This document shows, piece by piece, positions 24,768-34,028 of a DNA stretch of 64,000 bases (within the stretch, counting starts at the first letter, position 1; each line of letters starts with the position of its first letter). The notes under the pieces are model-generated. The model was not told the DNA's origin and did no database searches. It was given only the letters and a program-made list of their open reading frames with translations. The position numbers and the translations under genes were made by a program. Source of the DNA: Microbispora catharanthi (GTDB taxonomy: Bacteria; Actinomycetota; Actinomycetes; Streptosporangiales; Streptosporangiaceae); NCBI RefSeq assembly GCF_006334915.2, contig NZ_VDMA02000017.1:149587-213586 (forward strand), given 5' to 3'.

Positions 24768-24805
24768 CGGCCCGGCGGGGGAGTGGTTCCCCCTGCCGGG
24801 CCGCT
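24766..24805. terminator. Terminator hairpin at the 3' end of qcrB
   Basis: AGCGGCCCGGC (24766-24776) plus GGGGGA pairs with TCCCCC plus TGCCGGGCCGCT ending at 24805, with one wobble. It lies 25 bases beyond the qcrB stop and could serve both convergent operons. Confidence 0.8.
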
Positions 24806-24829
24806 TCGTGCCGGTCGGTCAGATGCCCG

Positions 24830-26461
24830 TCAGTGGAGCTCCTTGCGGTCGCCGGCGCCGACGCCCGCGTGCTCCTCTGCGTGCTCTTCCTCGTGGTGGC
24901 CGTCGGTCAGTGGGACCCGGTCGGTCCCGTACGCCTGGCTCATCTTGGTGCGGAGCCGGCCGATCGCGCTGCGGGCGCCCTTGGGCGGGATGCCCTCGCC
25001 GTCCTCGGCGCTCTCGAGAACCGGGATCTCCTTCTTGCCGCGGATGTGCTCGGCGATGTCCTCCGCCGGCGGCGTGTGGACCTCGATGTACTGGCCGTTC
25101 GGCAGTCGCTTGATGACGCCGGACTCCACGCCGTGGGACAGCACCTCGGCGTCCTTGCGCTGGAGGCCGATGCACATCCGGTAGGTAACCCAGTAGGCGA
25201 TGGCCGGGCCGACGAAAATGGCGATCCGCCCGAACCAGGTCGTCGTGTACAGGTCGAGGTGGAAGTTCGCCGAGAGTTCGTCGTTGGCACCCAGCAGCCA
25301 CAGGATGCCGTAGAACGTCATGCCCGAGATGCCGATCGCGGTGCGGTGCGGGTTGTTGCGCGGCCGGTCGGCGACGTGGTGCTCGCGGCGGTCGCCCGTG
25401 ATCCACTGCTCCAGGAACGGATACAGCGCCAGGCCCGTCATGACGAGGCCCAGTGGCACCAGCGCCGGGATCAGCACGCTCAGCGTCACCGTGTGGCCGA
25501 GGAAATTGATCTCCCACGACGGCATGAGGCGGAGCGCGCCCTCCAGGAAGCCCATGTACCAGTCGGGCTGGGAGCCGGCCGAGATGTCCGCCGGTGTGTA
25601 CGGCCCGAACAACCAGATCGGGTTGATCTGGGCGAACGTGCCGAGCAGCGCGATGACGCCGAACGTGAACAGGAAGAACGCGCCCGACTTGATCATGAAG
25701 GCCGGGTAGAACGGCGCGCCCACCACGTTCTTGTCGGTCCTGTTCTTGCCCGGCATCTGCGTGTGCTTCTGCACCCACATGAGGATCATGTGCGCCGAGA
25801 CGAGCGCGAGCAGGATGCCCGGGATCAGCAGGATGTGGATCGAGTAGAACCGCGAGATGACGTCGTGGCCCGGGTATTCGCCGCCGAACAGGAAGAACGA
25901 GACGTAGGTGCCCACGATCGGGATCGACTGGGCGACGCCCTGGGTGATCCGCAGACCCGCGCCGGAGAGCAGGTCGTCGGGGAGGGAGTAGCCGGTGAGG
26001 CCCTCGAGGAGCGCCAGCGAGAGCAGGAGGATGCCGATGATCCAGTTGAGCTCGCGCGGCTTGCGGTACGCCCCGGTGAAGAAGATCCGGAGCATGTGCA
26101 CCGTCATGCCGCCCACGAACAGCAGCGCCGACCAGTGGTGGATCTGCCGCATCAGCAGACCGCCACGGACGTCGAAGCTGATGTGCAGCGCCGAGGCGTA
26201 GGCCTCCGACATCCTCACGCCGTACAGCGGGGCGTAGTTGCCCGTGTACGTGACCTCGCCCATACCCGGCTTGAACCAGAACGTCAGGAACGTACCGGTC
26301 AGCAGCAGGATGATGAACGAGTAGAGCGCGATCTCCCCCAGGAGGAACGACCAGTGGTCGGGGAAGATCTTCCTCAGGTTGCGCTTGAGGAAGTTCCCCG
26401 CGCCGATGCGGTCGTCGAGGAACGTCGACGGGCCTGCGATGGCCTTCGGGGGAGCATTCAT
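24830..26461 (-). CDS. qcrB: Ubiquinol/menaquinol-cytochrome c reductase cytochrome b subunit
   Basis: 543 residues. Heme-ligand His pairs are in HISFDVRGGLLMRQIHHWSAL and GGMTVHMLRIF, with the second pair in IHILLIPGILLALVSAHMI. The quinol-site motif region includes NPIWLFGPYTPADISAG. A long soluble C-terminal extension (about residues 415-543, with EVLSHGVESGVIKRLPNGQYIEVHTPP) is typical of actinobacterial QcrB. It oxidises menaquinol in the bcc-aa3 supercomplex. It overlaps qcrA by 4 bases and ends the ctaE-qcrC-qcrA-qcrB operon. Confidence 0.97.
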   Translation of the reverse strand: MNAPPKAIAGPSTFLDDRIGAGNFLKRNLRKIFPDHWSFLLGEIALYSFIILLLTGTFLTFWFKPGMGEVTYTGNYAPLYGVRMSEAYASALHISFDVRGGLLMRQIHHWSALLFVGGMTVHMLRIFFTGAYRKPRELNWIIGILLLSLALLEGLTGYSLPDDLLSGAGLRITQGVAQSIPIVGTYVSFFLFGGEYPGHDVISRFYSIHILLIPGILLALVSAHMILMWVQKHTQMPGKNRTDKNVVGAPFYPAFMIKSGAFFLFTFGVIALLGTFAQINPIWLFGPYTPADISAGSQPDWYMGFLEGALRLMPSWEINFLGHTVTLSVLIPALVPLGLVMTGLALYPFLEQWITGDRREHHVADRPRNNPHRTAIGISGMTFYGILWLLGANDELSANFHLDLYTTTWFGRIAIFVGPAIAYWVTYRMCIGLQRKDAEVLSHGVESGVIKRLPNGQYIEVHTPPAEDIAEHIRGKKEIPVLESAEDGEGIPPKGARSAIGRLRTKMSQAYGTDRVPLTDGHHEEEHAEEHAGVGAGDRKELH

Positions 26462-27537
26462 GATGCGTTCTCCCTAGCTTCGGCTTCGGCGTCGCCACGC
26501 TCCCAGAAGCTGGGACCGACGGGGACCTTGAAGTCCGACTTCGCGACGAGGTAGCCCTCCCCGTCGATTCCGATGGGGAGCTGCGGCAGCGGCCGGGCGG
26601 CGGGGCCGAAGACGACCCTCGCTCCGTCCGCCGCGTCGAAGGTCGACTGGTGGCACGGGCAGAGGATGTGGTGCGTCGTCTGCTCGTAGAGAGCCGCCGG
26701 GCAGCCCACGTGGGTGCAGATCTTGGAGTAGGCGACGATGCCGTCGTGCGTCCAGTTGAGGTTCGTGCCGGACTTGAGCTCCTCCGGACGGAACTTCAGC
26801 AGGATCAGCGTCGCCTTGGCCAGCGCGTTCAGGTCCTCCTCGTAGCCCTCGGGGACCACGGAGAGGATGCCGCCGGGCGAGTTGAAGTCGGCCGCGCGGA
26901 TCGGCTGGCCGGAGCCCTCGACCACGAGGCGGCGCGGCTTGCCGTCCTTGGTGGGCTCGCCCCAGACGGTGTGCCTGAGCGAGGTCCCGGGAAGCGGGCC
27001 GAGGTCCTTCAGCAGCACCAGCGGGGCCAGGCCCAGCGGAGCGGCGGCCAGCAGCAGCGTGCGGCGCAGCAGCCTGTGCTTGACGAACCCGCTCTCGTCG
27101 GCGCCCTGGAGGAAGGTCTCCTGGACGTATTCGCGCGTGTCGTCGTCGGAGCGCATCTCGTGGCGCTCCTGGACGAGGTTGTACTTCGGCATGATCTGCC
27201 GCACCCAGACCGTGAGGCCCGCGGCCAGCGCGAGCAGGGCCAGGGCCAGGGTGCCGCCGAGTGCGAGGTTCGACGTGGCCGTCTTGCTGATCGAACCGAC
27301 CTGGAAGATCACGTACGAGGCGATGAAGCCCGCCCCGGCCAGGAAGGTGATCAGGAACAGCAGTGCGACGAGGCGCTCGGCCTTGCGGGCCTTGACGGGG
27401 TCCTGCGGGATCACGCCGGGAACGCCCTCGGGCGCGTGGATCGGGTCGCTGTCGACGATCGGCGCGTCTGCGGGCGGCGTGCCGAGGACACGCGTCCGCA
27501 CGCGCCCGCTCTCGGGGTACTCGTTCTGCTCTGTCAT
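26458..27537 (-). CDS. qcrA: Rieske iron-sulfur subunit of the bc1 complex
   Basis: 359 residues from ATG 27537. Three N-terminal transmembrane helices (around residues 55-75, 85-110 and 165-185), an actinobacterial trait, precede the Rieske domain. The 2Fe-2S ligands are in KICTHVGCPAALYE and HHILCPCHQSTFD. It passes electrons from menaquinol to the diheme QcrC. It overlaps qcrC and qcrB by 4 bases at each end. Confidence 0.97.
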   Translation of the reverse strand: MTEQNEYPESGRVRTRVLGTPPADAPIVDSDPIHAPEGVPGVIPQDPVKARKAERLVALLFLITFLAGAGFIASYVIFQVGSISKTATSNLALGGTLALALLALAAGLTVWVRQIMPKYNLVQERHEMRSDDDTREYVQETFLQGADESGFVKHRLLRRTLLLAAAPLGLAPLVLLKDLGPLPGTSLRHTVWGEPTKDGKPRRLVVEGSGQPIRAADFNSPGGILSVVPEGYEEDLNALAKATLILLKFRPEELKSGTNLNWTHDGIVAYSKICTHVGCPAALYEQTTHHILCPCHQSTFDAADGARVVFGPAARPLPQLPIGIDGEGYLVAKSDFKVPVGPSFWERGDAEAEARENAS

Positions 27538-28364
27538 GCCGCCCGTCGCTTCTTCGCTGTGATCCAGATGGAGGCCAGGATCAGGAGGCTGAGACCCACG
27601 ACCCACGCTACAAGGCCCTCGGTGACGGGACCGATTCGGCCCAGACCCGAACCGCCCGGGTCGACCTGCGACCGCACGTGGGTGATGTACGCGATCATGT
27701 CGCGCTTCTGCTCCGGCGTGATCGTCGAGTCGTTGAACACCGGCATCGCCTGCGGGCCGGTGGCCATCGCCTCGTAGATCTGCGTCGGCGTCGCCGGGTT
27801 CAGCGGCGGCGCGTACTTGCCATAGGTCAGCGCGCCGCCGGCGCCCACGAAGTTGTGGCACTGGATGCAGTTGGCGCGGAAGAGCTCGCCACCCTTGGCC
27901 GGGTCACCCTTGGCCGGGTCGACCTGCTCGGCGCTGGGCACCGTCGGGCCGCCGCCCAGCGACTGGACGTACGCCGCGAGCTGGTCGACGGCCTGGTCGG
28001 TCGCCCACTCCGCGCGCGGCTTGCGCGGGGCCTGGGGACCCGCGTCGGCGGCGGGCATGCGGCCGCTGCTCACCTGGAAGTTCACGGCGGCGGCTCCGAC
28101 GCCGATGAGCGTCGGAGCCTTCTTGGTGCCCTCGGCGTTCATGCCGTGGCAGCTCGCGCAGTGCGCCACGAAGAGGCTCTTGCCCTGCGCCACGTCGTCG
28201 GCCTTGCCGGACGCGATCGCGGCGTCCGCGGTGCTGCCGTTCGGCGCCGCGAGCGCGTAGCCGCCGCCGAGCAGGCCCAGCGCGAGCGCCAGGACGGCGA
28301 CTCGCGCGAGGGGATGGCGCCGTCGGGCGGTGATGGAGTTCACCGAAATCCCCGTTCCGATCAT
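27534..28364 (-). CDS. qcrC: Diheme cytochrome c subunit of the bc1 complex
   Basis: 276 residues from ATG 28364; GTG 28343 with an upstream purine run is an alternative start. An N-terminal signal anchor ([20 protein letters not shown]) is followed by two c-type heme domains with [15 protein letters not shown] and [16 protein letters not shown]. Each has a later axial Met ([15 protein letters not shown]). A C-terminal helix (about 252-270) anchors the protein. It replaces soluble cytochrome c, linking bc1 directly to the aa3 oxidase. Overlaps ctaE and qcrA. Confidence 0.97.
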   Translation of the reverse strand: MIGTGISVNSITARRRHPLARVAVLALALGLLGGGYALAAPNGSTADAAIASGKADDVAQGKSLFVAHCASCHGMNAEGTKKAPTLIGVGAAAVNFQVSSGRMPAADAGPQAPRKPRAEWATDQAVDQLAAYVQSLGGGPTVPSAEQVDPAKGDPAKGGELFRANCIQCHNFVGAGGALTYGKYAPPLNPATPTQIYEAMATGPQAMPVFNDSTITPEQKRDMIAYITHVRSQVDPGGSGLGRIGPVTEGLVAWVVGLSLLILASIWITAKKRRAA

Positions 28365-28978
28365 TTGATGATGTAGATGGTCGCGAAAAGGCCGATCCAG
28401 ACCACGTCGACGAAGTGCCAGTAGTAGGACACGACGATCGCGCTGGTCTGCTGCTCATACGTCAAGCGCTTCGCGGCGTACGTACGTCCCAGGATGAACA
28501 GGAACGCGATCAGACCACCCGTCACGTGCAAGCCATGGAAGCCCGTGGTCAGGTAGAACACCGAGTCGTACGGAGAGTGCGAGAGGATGTGACCCTCCTC
28601 CGCCAGGTGCCCGTACTCCCAGAGCTGTCCGCCCACGAAGAACGCACCCATCAGGAAGCTTACGACATACCAGAATCGCAGCTTCTTGACCTGGCCTTTC
28701 TCGACGGCCCACACGCCCAGCTGGCACGTGACGCTCGAAAGGACCAGGACGGTCGTGTTGAAGGTCGCGAACGGGACGTTGAGGTCCGCCTCGGGCCAGT
28801 GCGTGCCCTGCCCCAGGCTGACCGACCGGATGGTGAAGTACATCGCGAACAGCGCCGCGAAGAACATGAGCTCAGAGGACAACCACACGATGGTCCCGAC
28901 CTGAACCAGGTTCGGCCGGCTGGACCCGTGCGGTCTCGTCGTCGTAGTAATTGCGGATGCTGTCGCCACGCCCAGCAT
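28361..28978 (-). CDS. ctaE: Cytochrome c oxidase subunit III
   Basis: 205 residues from ATG 28978, chosen because GGGGAG lies about ten bases upstream and homologues begin about 20 residues before the RPNL motif. Five helices include [28 protein letters not shown] (split here for reading only as the family hallmark start), [31 protein letters not shown] and [15 protein letters not shown]. It binds no metal but supports subunit I and lipids. It heads the ctaE-qcrCAB operon, separated from ctaCDF by about 9 kb. Confidence 0.96.
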   Translation of the reverse strand: MLGVATASAITTTTRPHGSSRPNLVQVGTIVWLSSELMFFAALFAMYFTIRSVSLGQGTHWPEADLNVPFATFNTTVLVLSSVTCQLGVWAVEKGQVKKLRFWYVVSFLMGAFFVGGQLWEYGHLAEEGHILSHSPYDSVFYLTTGFHGLHVTGGLIAFLFILGRTYAAKRLTYEQQTSAIVVSYYWHFVDVVWIGLFATIYIIK

Positions 28979-29140
28979 TATTGCGGCTCCCCAGGTCGGG
29001 TCGCCCCACGACCCCCCGCTAGGGTCCATACGCGCCTACGAAACGGGCATGTCATAGCAATCGCCCCGGGGCTGCGAGCCCTGCAGCCGCGCCGGTAGCA
29101 TCACGATGACCATACCCCGCGATTCGACAGTGAGCGTGAA

Positions 29141-29536
29141 ATGAGGGTTCTCGTCTACAGCGACGACGCAAGCACCCGGGAGAAGGTGCGCCTGGCCATC
29201 GGGCGGCGCCCCGCCGCGGACGTGCCCCTCGTCGAGATCGTCGAGTGCGCGACCCAGCCGGCCGTGATCAAGCACCTCGACTCCGGCGACATCGACGTGG
29301 CCGTCCTCGACGGCGAGGCGCAGCCGGCCGGCGGCATGGGGGTCAGCCGGCAGGCGAAGGACGAGGTGCACAACTGCCCGCCGATCCTGCTGCTCATCGC
29401 CCGCAGGGACGACCGGTGGCTCGCCAACTGGTCCCGCGCCGACGCCGTCGTCGCGCAGCCCATCGACCCCGTCGTCCTGGCCGAGGCCGTGGCCGACCTC
29501 ATGCGGCGCCGCCTCAGCCTCACCCGGGCGCACTGA
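29141..29536 (+). CDS. Receiver-like (pseudo-receiver) protein
   Basis: 131 residues with the beta-alpha pattern of a response-regulator receiver and no output domain: VLVYSDDASTREKV (acidic pair), DIDVAVLDGEAQPAG (phosphoacceptor-position Asp), CPPILLLIARRDDRW, DAVVAQPIDPVVLAEAV. The conserved Lys before the Pro in beta-5 is Gln here, and the Thr/Ser of beta-4 is Ala. Canonical phosphorylation switching is therefore doubtful. It is divergent from ctaE and lies before trpD. I recall an equivalent short gene at this site in other actinomycetes; its role is unknown. Confidence 0.7.
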   Translation: MRVLVYSDDASTREKVRLAIGRRPAADVPLVEIVECATQPAVIKHLDSGDIDVAVLDGEAQPAGGMGVSRQAKDEVHNCPPILLLIARRDDRWLANWSRADAVVAQPIDPVVLAEAVADLMRRRLSLTRAH

Positions 29537-29562
29537 TCCGGGCGCACTGATCCGGGCGCATC
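29523..29562. repeat. Tandem 15-bp repeat spanning a stop codon
   Basis: CCCGGGCGCACTGAT is followed by CCGGGCGCACTGAT and CCGGGCGCATCAG. The first unit contains the last codons and stop of the pseudo-receiver gene; the next copies are untranslated duplicates. Confidence 0.75.
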
Positions 29563-29626
29563 AGCTCCGGGCTCTGGAATTCTGGGCGCCGGCACCGGGC
29601 GCGCACTGACGCCGGGCGTACCGACG

Positions 29627-29646
29627 CCGGGCGCCATGGCGCCCGG
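29627..29646. terminator. Perfect 20-bp palindrome, terminator-like
   Basis: CCGGGCGCCA followed by its reverse complement TGGCGCCCGG, with no loop base. It lies between the pseudo-receiver gene and trpD. No U-tract follows, so termination is only likely, not certain. Confidence 0.5.
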
Positions 29647-29821
29647 TCCGGGGCCCACGTGTCACCGCACCGGCCCACCCGGCCGAGGCGGGGGCACACG
29701 TGTCACCTGACTCACCCGGGCCCGGGCGTCGCCGGGCCGTCGCTTCACCCGGGCACGCCGACGCCGCCCAGTCGCACCGAACCGCCGACCCGACCCCACA
29801 TCGAATCCCGCGGAGCCCACC

Positions 29822-30871
29822 ATGGACACGCGCACCACCTGGCCCTCCACGCTGAACGCCCTGCTGGCGGGTGAGAACCTGACGGCCGACGAGACGGCCT
29901 GGGTGATGGGGGAGATCATGTCGGGGTCGGCCACCCCGGCGCAGATCGCCGCCTTCGCCGTCGCCCTGCGGGCCAAGGGCGAGACCATCGCCGAGGTGAC
30001 GGGCCTCGTGCGCACCATGTTCGAGCGCGCCACCCCGCTCACGGTCGAGGGGCCGGTGGTCGACATCGTCGGCACCGGCGGTGACCGGGCGCACACCGTC
30101 AACGTCTCGACGATGGCCGCGATCGTCGCGGCGGCGGCCGGGGCCCGGGTCGTCAAGCACGGCAACCGGGCCGCCTCCTCGCTGTGCGGCGCGGCCGACG
30201 TGCTCGAGCATCTGGGCGTCGCCCTCGACCTGTCGCCGGAGACCACCGCCAGGGTCGCGGTGGAGGCGGGCATCGCCTTCTGCTTCGCGCCCGTCTACCA
30301 CCCCGCCCTGCGCTTCACCGGCCCGCCGCGCAAGGAGATCGGCGTGCCGACGGTGTTCAACTTCCTCGGGCCGCTGGCCAACCCGGCACGCCCCGCCGCC
30401 CAGGCCATCGGCGTGTTCGACGCGCGCATGCTGCCGGTAATGGCCGGGGTCTTCGCCGAGCGCGGCGTGTCGGCGCTGGTCTTCCGGGGCGACGACGGCC
30501 TGGACGAACTGTCCACCGCGGCCCCGTCGACGGTCTTCGTCGTCAGGGACGGCACCGCGACCCAGACGACGATCGACCCGGCCGACCTCGGCATTCCCCG
30601 CTCCCAGCCGGGCGACCTGCGCGGCGGCGACGTCGAGTTCAACGCGGCGGCGGTGCGCGACCTGCTGCGCGGCGAGACGGGGCCGGTGCGCGACGCGGTG
30701 CTGCTGAACGCGGCGGCCGGCCTGGTCGCCTACGACGGCCCGGGCGACGACCTGACGGGCGACCTGCGCACGGCGTACGCCCGCGCGGCCGAGGCGGTCG
30801 ACTCGGGCAGGGCCGCGCAGACCCTGGAGCGCTGGGTCGAGATCAGCCGCACGCTCGGCGGTAAGGCCTGA
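29822..30871 (+). CDS. trpD: Anthranilate phosphoribosyltransferase
   Basis: 349 residues. Family motifs are intact: [18 protein letters not shown] (PRPP loop), [21 protein letters not shown] (anthranilate and phosphate binding), [14 protein letters not shown] and [18 protein letters not shown]. It makes phosphoribosylanthranilate in tryptophan synthesis. It stands alone with no other trp genes, as is common in actinomycetes. The 285-bp upstream region has repeats and a palindrome but no Trp-rich leader peptide that I could find. Confidence 0.97.
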   Translation: MDTRTTWPSTLNALLAGENLTADETAWVMGEIMSGSATPAQIAAFAVALRAKGETIAEVTGLVRTMFERATPLTVEGPVVDIVGTGGDRAHTVNVSTMAAIVAAAAGARVVKHGNRAASSLCGAADVLEHLGVALDLSPETTARVAVEAGIAFCFAPVYHPALRFTGPPRKEIGVPTVFNFLGPLANPARPAAQAIGVFDARMLPVMAGVFAERGVSALVFRGDDGLDELSTAAPSTVFVVRDGTATQTTIDPADLGIPRSQPGDLRGGDVEFNAAAVRDLLRGETGPVRDAVLLNAAAGLVAYDGPGDDLTGDLRTAYARAAEAVDSGRAAQTLERWVEISRTLGGKA

Positions 30872-30956
30872 TCGCGCTCCTGGTCCGGATCGCCTCCATC
30901 GCTGGAGGGATCAGGCGTCCGCCTTGATGGGGACGTACCGGGTTCGGCCTTAGCCG

Positions 30957-30962
30957 TACCGT
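30957..30962 (+). promoter_or_regulatory. Putative -10 box of a leaderless promoter
   Basis: TACCGT, seven bases before ATG 30970 of the degenerate kinase gene. Confidence 0.4.
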
Positions 30963-30969
30963 TCCCGCC

Positions 30970-31773
30970 ATGATGCGCCTGTTCGCCCTTCGCGTCATCC
31001 ACCGATGGGCCGCGTTGGCCCGCGGCGGGATGGCCACGCTCACCGCCGGTCTGCGCGGCGCGCCCTCGGCCGGTTCTCGCCCCGGGGCGGTCTTGCCGGG
31101 ACGGGACCGCGGCAGGGGCGGCCGGCGGGTCACGGCGGAGGGCGGGGACGGCGCGCGGCCTGGACGTCCCGCTCACCCCGACGCCGAGGACGACGCCGTC
31201 TGGGAACGCCTGCGGATCGCCTCGGAACTGCACGACCTGGTGGCCCACGACCTGAGCGTGATGACGCTGGGCGTGGGAGCGGGCCGGGTGATCATGGACA
31301 AGGACCCGGAGCGGGCCCGGCAGACCTTCCGCGAGGCCGAGGAGTCGGGCCGCCGGGTGCTGTCCGACCTGCGCCGGATGATGGGTCTGCTGCGCATGGA
31401 CGGGCAGCGCCGCGGCCCCCAGCCGGGCCTGGGAGACCTGCCCGGGCTGATCGACGACTTCCGCGCGAGCGGGCTCGCCGTCTCGTTCACCGAGGTCGGC
31501 CCCCGGGGGAGCGGCCCCACGCTGGAGCTGTCGGCATACCGCATCGTGGAGGAGGCGCTGGGCAACGCCCTGTGGTACGGCATGGCCCGCGCGGCGACGG
31601 TCACGCTGCGGTGGCTGCCCGCCGTCGTCGAGGTCGTCGTCCACGACGACGGGCTGCCCCGCGACCGGCTCGTCAGCACCTGGGAGCGCGCGGCGCTGTT
31701 CGGCGGCTCGGTCGCCGCGCACCCGCTTCCGGGCGGGTTCGAGGTCCGCGTGCGGCTGCTACGTCCGGCCTGA
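30970..31773 (+). CDS. Cytosolic histidine-kinase-like protein with truncated ATPase domain
   Basis: 267 residues and no membrane helix. A basic disordered N-terminus (1-75) precedes a normal HisKA_3 helix, ERLRIASELHDLVAHDLSVMTL. The ATPase part keeps the N-box Asn (YRIVEEALGNALWYG) and an Asp pair (VVVHDDGLPRD), but the GxGLxGMRER glycine-rich lid is replaced by DRLVSTWERAALFGG with a net deletion of roughly 15 residues. ATP hydrolysis is therefore doubtful. No response regulator is adjacent. It may be a phosphotransfer or decoy kinase, or be decaying. Confidence 0.75.
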   Translation: MMRLFALRVIHRWAALARGGMATLTAGLRGAPSAGSRPGAVLPGRDRGRGGRRVTAEGGDGARPGRPAHPDAEDDAVWERLRIASELHDLVAHDLSVMTLGVGAGRVIMDKDPERARQTFREAEESGRRVLSDLRRMMGLLRMDGQRRGPQPGLGDLPGLIDDFRASGLAVSFTEVGPRGSGPTLELSAYRIVEEALGNALWYGMARAATVTLRWLPAVVEVVVHDDGLPRDRLVSTWERAALFGGSVAAHPLPGGFEVRVRLLRPA

Positions 31774-31885
31774 TCCGCCGCGCTCTGCCTGCCCTGCTCC
31801 GTCCTGCCCGGCCGCGCCTGCCGGACCGTGCTCTGCCTGCCCGGCCGCGGCTGCCCGGCCGACCGGTGCGCCTGGCCGGGCGGGG

Positions 31886-32173
31886 TCAGTCCGCGTCGGC
31901 GAGGCCGATGGAGAAGGCCGCCTCCAGGTCGTGGCGGGAGTAGGTGCGGAAGGCGATGTGCGTCTCGGTGTGGCGCACGCCGGGCACCTTGTTGACGCGG
32001 CCGGGCACGACCTCGGCCACCTCGTCGTAGCGGCCGACCCTGACCATGGCCAGCAGGTCGAACTCGCCGGTGATCGAGTACACCTCGCTGACGCCCTCGA
32101 TCTCGGCGATGGCCTCGGCGACCTCGGGGATCCTGTCGACGTCCGCCTTGATGTGGACGATCGCGGTGACCAT
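31886..32173 (-). CDS. Stand-alone AsnC/Lrp effector-binding (RAM) domain protein
   Basis: 95 residues from ATG 32173, with AGGAGAG nine bases upstream. The sequence MVTAIVHIKADVDRIPEVAEAIAEIEGVSEVYSITGEFDLLAMVRV is the beta-alpha-beta RAM fold of Lrp-type regulators, without any helix-turn-helix. Such proteins bind amino acids and form oligomers, or pair with full-length Lrp proteins. I recall similar short proteins beside trpD in Streptomyces. DNA binding is unlikely on its own. Confidence 0.88.
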   Translation of the reverse strand: MVTAIVHIKADVDRIPEVAEAIAEIEGVSEVYSITGEFDLLAMVRVGRYDEVAEVVPGRVNKVPGVRHTETHIAFRTYSRHDLEAAFSIGLADAD

Positions 32174-32240
32174 TCGCGTCTCTCCTGCTGTCTCGCGGCT
32201 CGGGTCTGTCGCCCCCGACCTTAGTGCCACGCCCGCCGCG

Positions 32241-33974
32241 TCACCTCAGGGGCCGTCCCTCACGGCGGTCGCCGCGCTGGTGCCGATAGGCGCGCTCGAT
32301 GCGCTCGACCAGCCGCCCCGCGCCGTACGCGGGAAGGCTCCAGGTGCCGTCGACCTGGACGAGGCGCACGCCGGGGGAGTCGAGCCAGCGCAGCACGCAC
32401 TCGGTCTCCTCGGCGCTGGCGGCCGGGGTGGGGCCGGGACCCGGGACGACCGTCTCCGCCGTGGCGACCAGCGCGTCCACGTACGGCGTGGGGTGGGCGC
32501 CCCGGGGCATCACGCCGGCCGCGGCGAGCCTGCCGTGCCGGATGACGTGGATGTCCCAGCCCCCGTCGAAGGCCGGGCTGGCCGCGACCATCTGCGGGAT
32601 GCCGGTCAGCGAACGCAGGCGCTGCATGCGCGCGGCGGTCCTGACGTAGGCCGCGAGCCGGTCCCGGTCGACGGCCGCCTCCTCGTATCGCTGCTCGGCC
32701 GACAGGCGGCTCATGCGCGCCTCCATCGCCGAGAAGACCGCCTCCGCGTCGAGTTCCATCGCGTGCCGGGCGTGGCGGACGTGGCGGGCGTAGCTCTCCT
32801 CGCTCTCGCGGCCCTCGCAGGGCGCGCCGCAGCGGCCGATCTCGGCGAGCGCGCAGGCGGGGCGCCGCACGCGGGCCGACAGCCGTTCGGTGCACTGCCG
32901 CAGCGGCAGCGCCTCGTGCATGGCGGTCCGCGCGTCGTCGGCGGTGCGGCTGCTGCCGAACGGGCCGAGGTAAGCCGCGCCGTCGTCCTTCACCTCGCGC
33001 ACGACGCTGAGCCGGGGGAACGCCTCGTCGGTCAGCTTGAGCCAGACCACCCGCTCGGGGAAGCGGGACCGTCTGTTGTAGCGCGGCTTGGTCGCCCCGA
33101 TCATCCGCAGTTCGCGGATCTCCGCCTCCAGCGCGGTGGCGCAGACGATCGTCCTGACCCGCTCGGCGATGCCGACCATCTCGCGGATGCGCGAGCGGGT
33201 CTCGCTCGCGGTGAAGTAGCTGCGCACGCGGTTGCGCAGGTTGGAGCTCTTCCCGATGTAGAGCGCCTCGCCCTTGGCGTCCTCGAAGATGTAGACGCCG
33301 GGCGCGCCGGGCACCCCGTCGGCGAGGTGGCGTTTGCGCTGCTGCTCCGGAGTGGGGGCGCGCACGAAGCCGCGCAGGTCTTCCAGCGTGTGCACGCCGA
33401 GCGACCCGACCCGCGCGATGAGGCCGTGCAGCACGTCGACCGTGGCCTTCGCGTCGGCCAGCGCCCGGTGGCAGGGCTCGGTGGAACTGCGGAAGACCCG
33501 GGCGAGGGTGGCCAGCTTGCAGTTGGGGGTCTCGTCGCGGGTCAGCACGCGGCGCGCGAGGTCGGCCGTGTCCACCACCGGGTTGGCCGGGGGCGGGTAG
33601 CCGTTGACCTGGCACGCCGCCTTCAGGAACGACATGTCGAACGGCGCGTTGTGCGCCACGAGCGCCGTCCCGGCGATGAACTCCAGGAAGCTCGGCAGCA
33701 CCTCGGAGAACTTCGGCGCGGCCACGACCATCGCGTCGGTGATGCCGGTCAGCACGGAGATGAACGGCGGGATCGGGCCGCCGGGGTCGACCAGCGTGGC
33801 GAACTCGCCGATCACTTCGCCGCCGCGCACCTTCACCGCGCCGATCTCCGTGATGGCGTGCTCCGCGGCCGACCCGCCGGTGGTCTCCAGGTCGAAGACG
33901 ACGAACGTCACCTCCCGCAGGGGAGTGCCGAGCTCGTCCAGCGTGCCCTGTACCGCATCCACGCCCATGACCAT
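32241..33974 (-). CDS. DEDDh exonuclease fused to UvrC-like GIY-YIG nuclease
   Basis: About 577 residues from ATG 33974; ATG 33968 or TTG 33992 are alternatives. Residues about 20-185 are a DnaQ-type exonuclease: VVFDLETTGG, LVAHNAPFDMSFL and HRALADAKATVDVLH give the D-E-D-D-H set. Residues about 220-310 are a GIY-YIG domain: GAPGVYIFEDAKGEALYIGKSSNLRNRVRSYF. A UvrC-like Cys cluster (RRPACALAEIGRCGAPCEG) and a UvrB-binding-like helical segment follow. This resembles M. tuberculosis Rv2191 and Cho-type proteins. It probably incises and trims damaged DNA. Confidence 0.92.
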   Translation of the reverse strand: MVMGVDAVQGTLDELGTPLREVTFVVFDLETTGGSAAEHAITEIGAVKVRGGEVIGEFATLVDPGGPIPPFISVLTGITDAMVVAAPKFSEVLPSFLEFIAGTALVAHNAPFDMSFLKAACQVNGYPPPANPVVDTADLARRVLTRDETPNCKLATLARVFRSSTEPCHRALADAKATVDVLHGLIARVGSLGVHTLEDLRGFVRAPTPEQQRKRHLADGVPGAPGVYIFEDAKGEALYIGKSSNLRNRVRSYFTASETRSRIREMVGIAERVRTIVCATALEAEIRELRMIGATKPRYNRRSRFPERVVWLKLTDEAFPRLSVVREVKDDGAAYLGPFGSSRTADDARTAMHEALPLRQCTERLSARVRRPACALAEIGRCGAPCEGRESEESYARHVRHARHAMELDAEAVFSAMEARMSRLSAEQRYEEAAVDRDRLAAYVRTAARMQRLRSLTGIPQMVAASPAFDGGWDIHVIRHGRLAAAGVMPRGAHPTPYVDALVATAETVVPGPGPTPAASAEETECVLRWLDSPGVRLVQVDGTWSLPAYGAGRLVERIERAYRHQRGDRREGRPLR

Positions 33975-34028
33975 AGAAGTCCCGACCGACAATTGCCGCC
34001 CCCGCCCCAGGCGGAGGTAAAGCGACGG

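Noticed and set aside
29537..29821. Possible trp attenuator before trpD
   Set aside because: No short ORF with Trp codons was seen; the region is repeats plus a palindrome, better explained by termination of the preceding gene.
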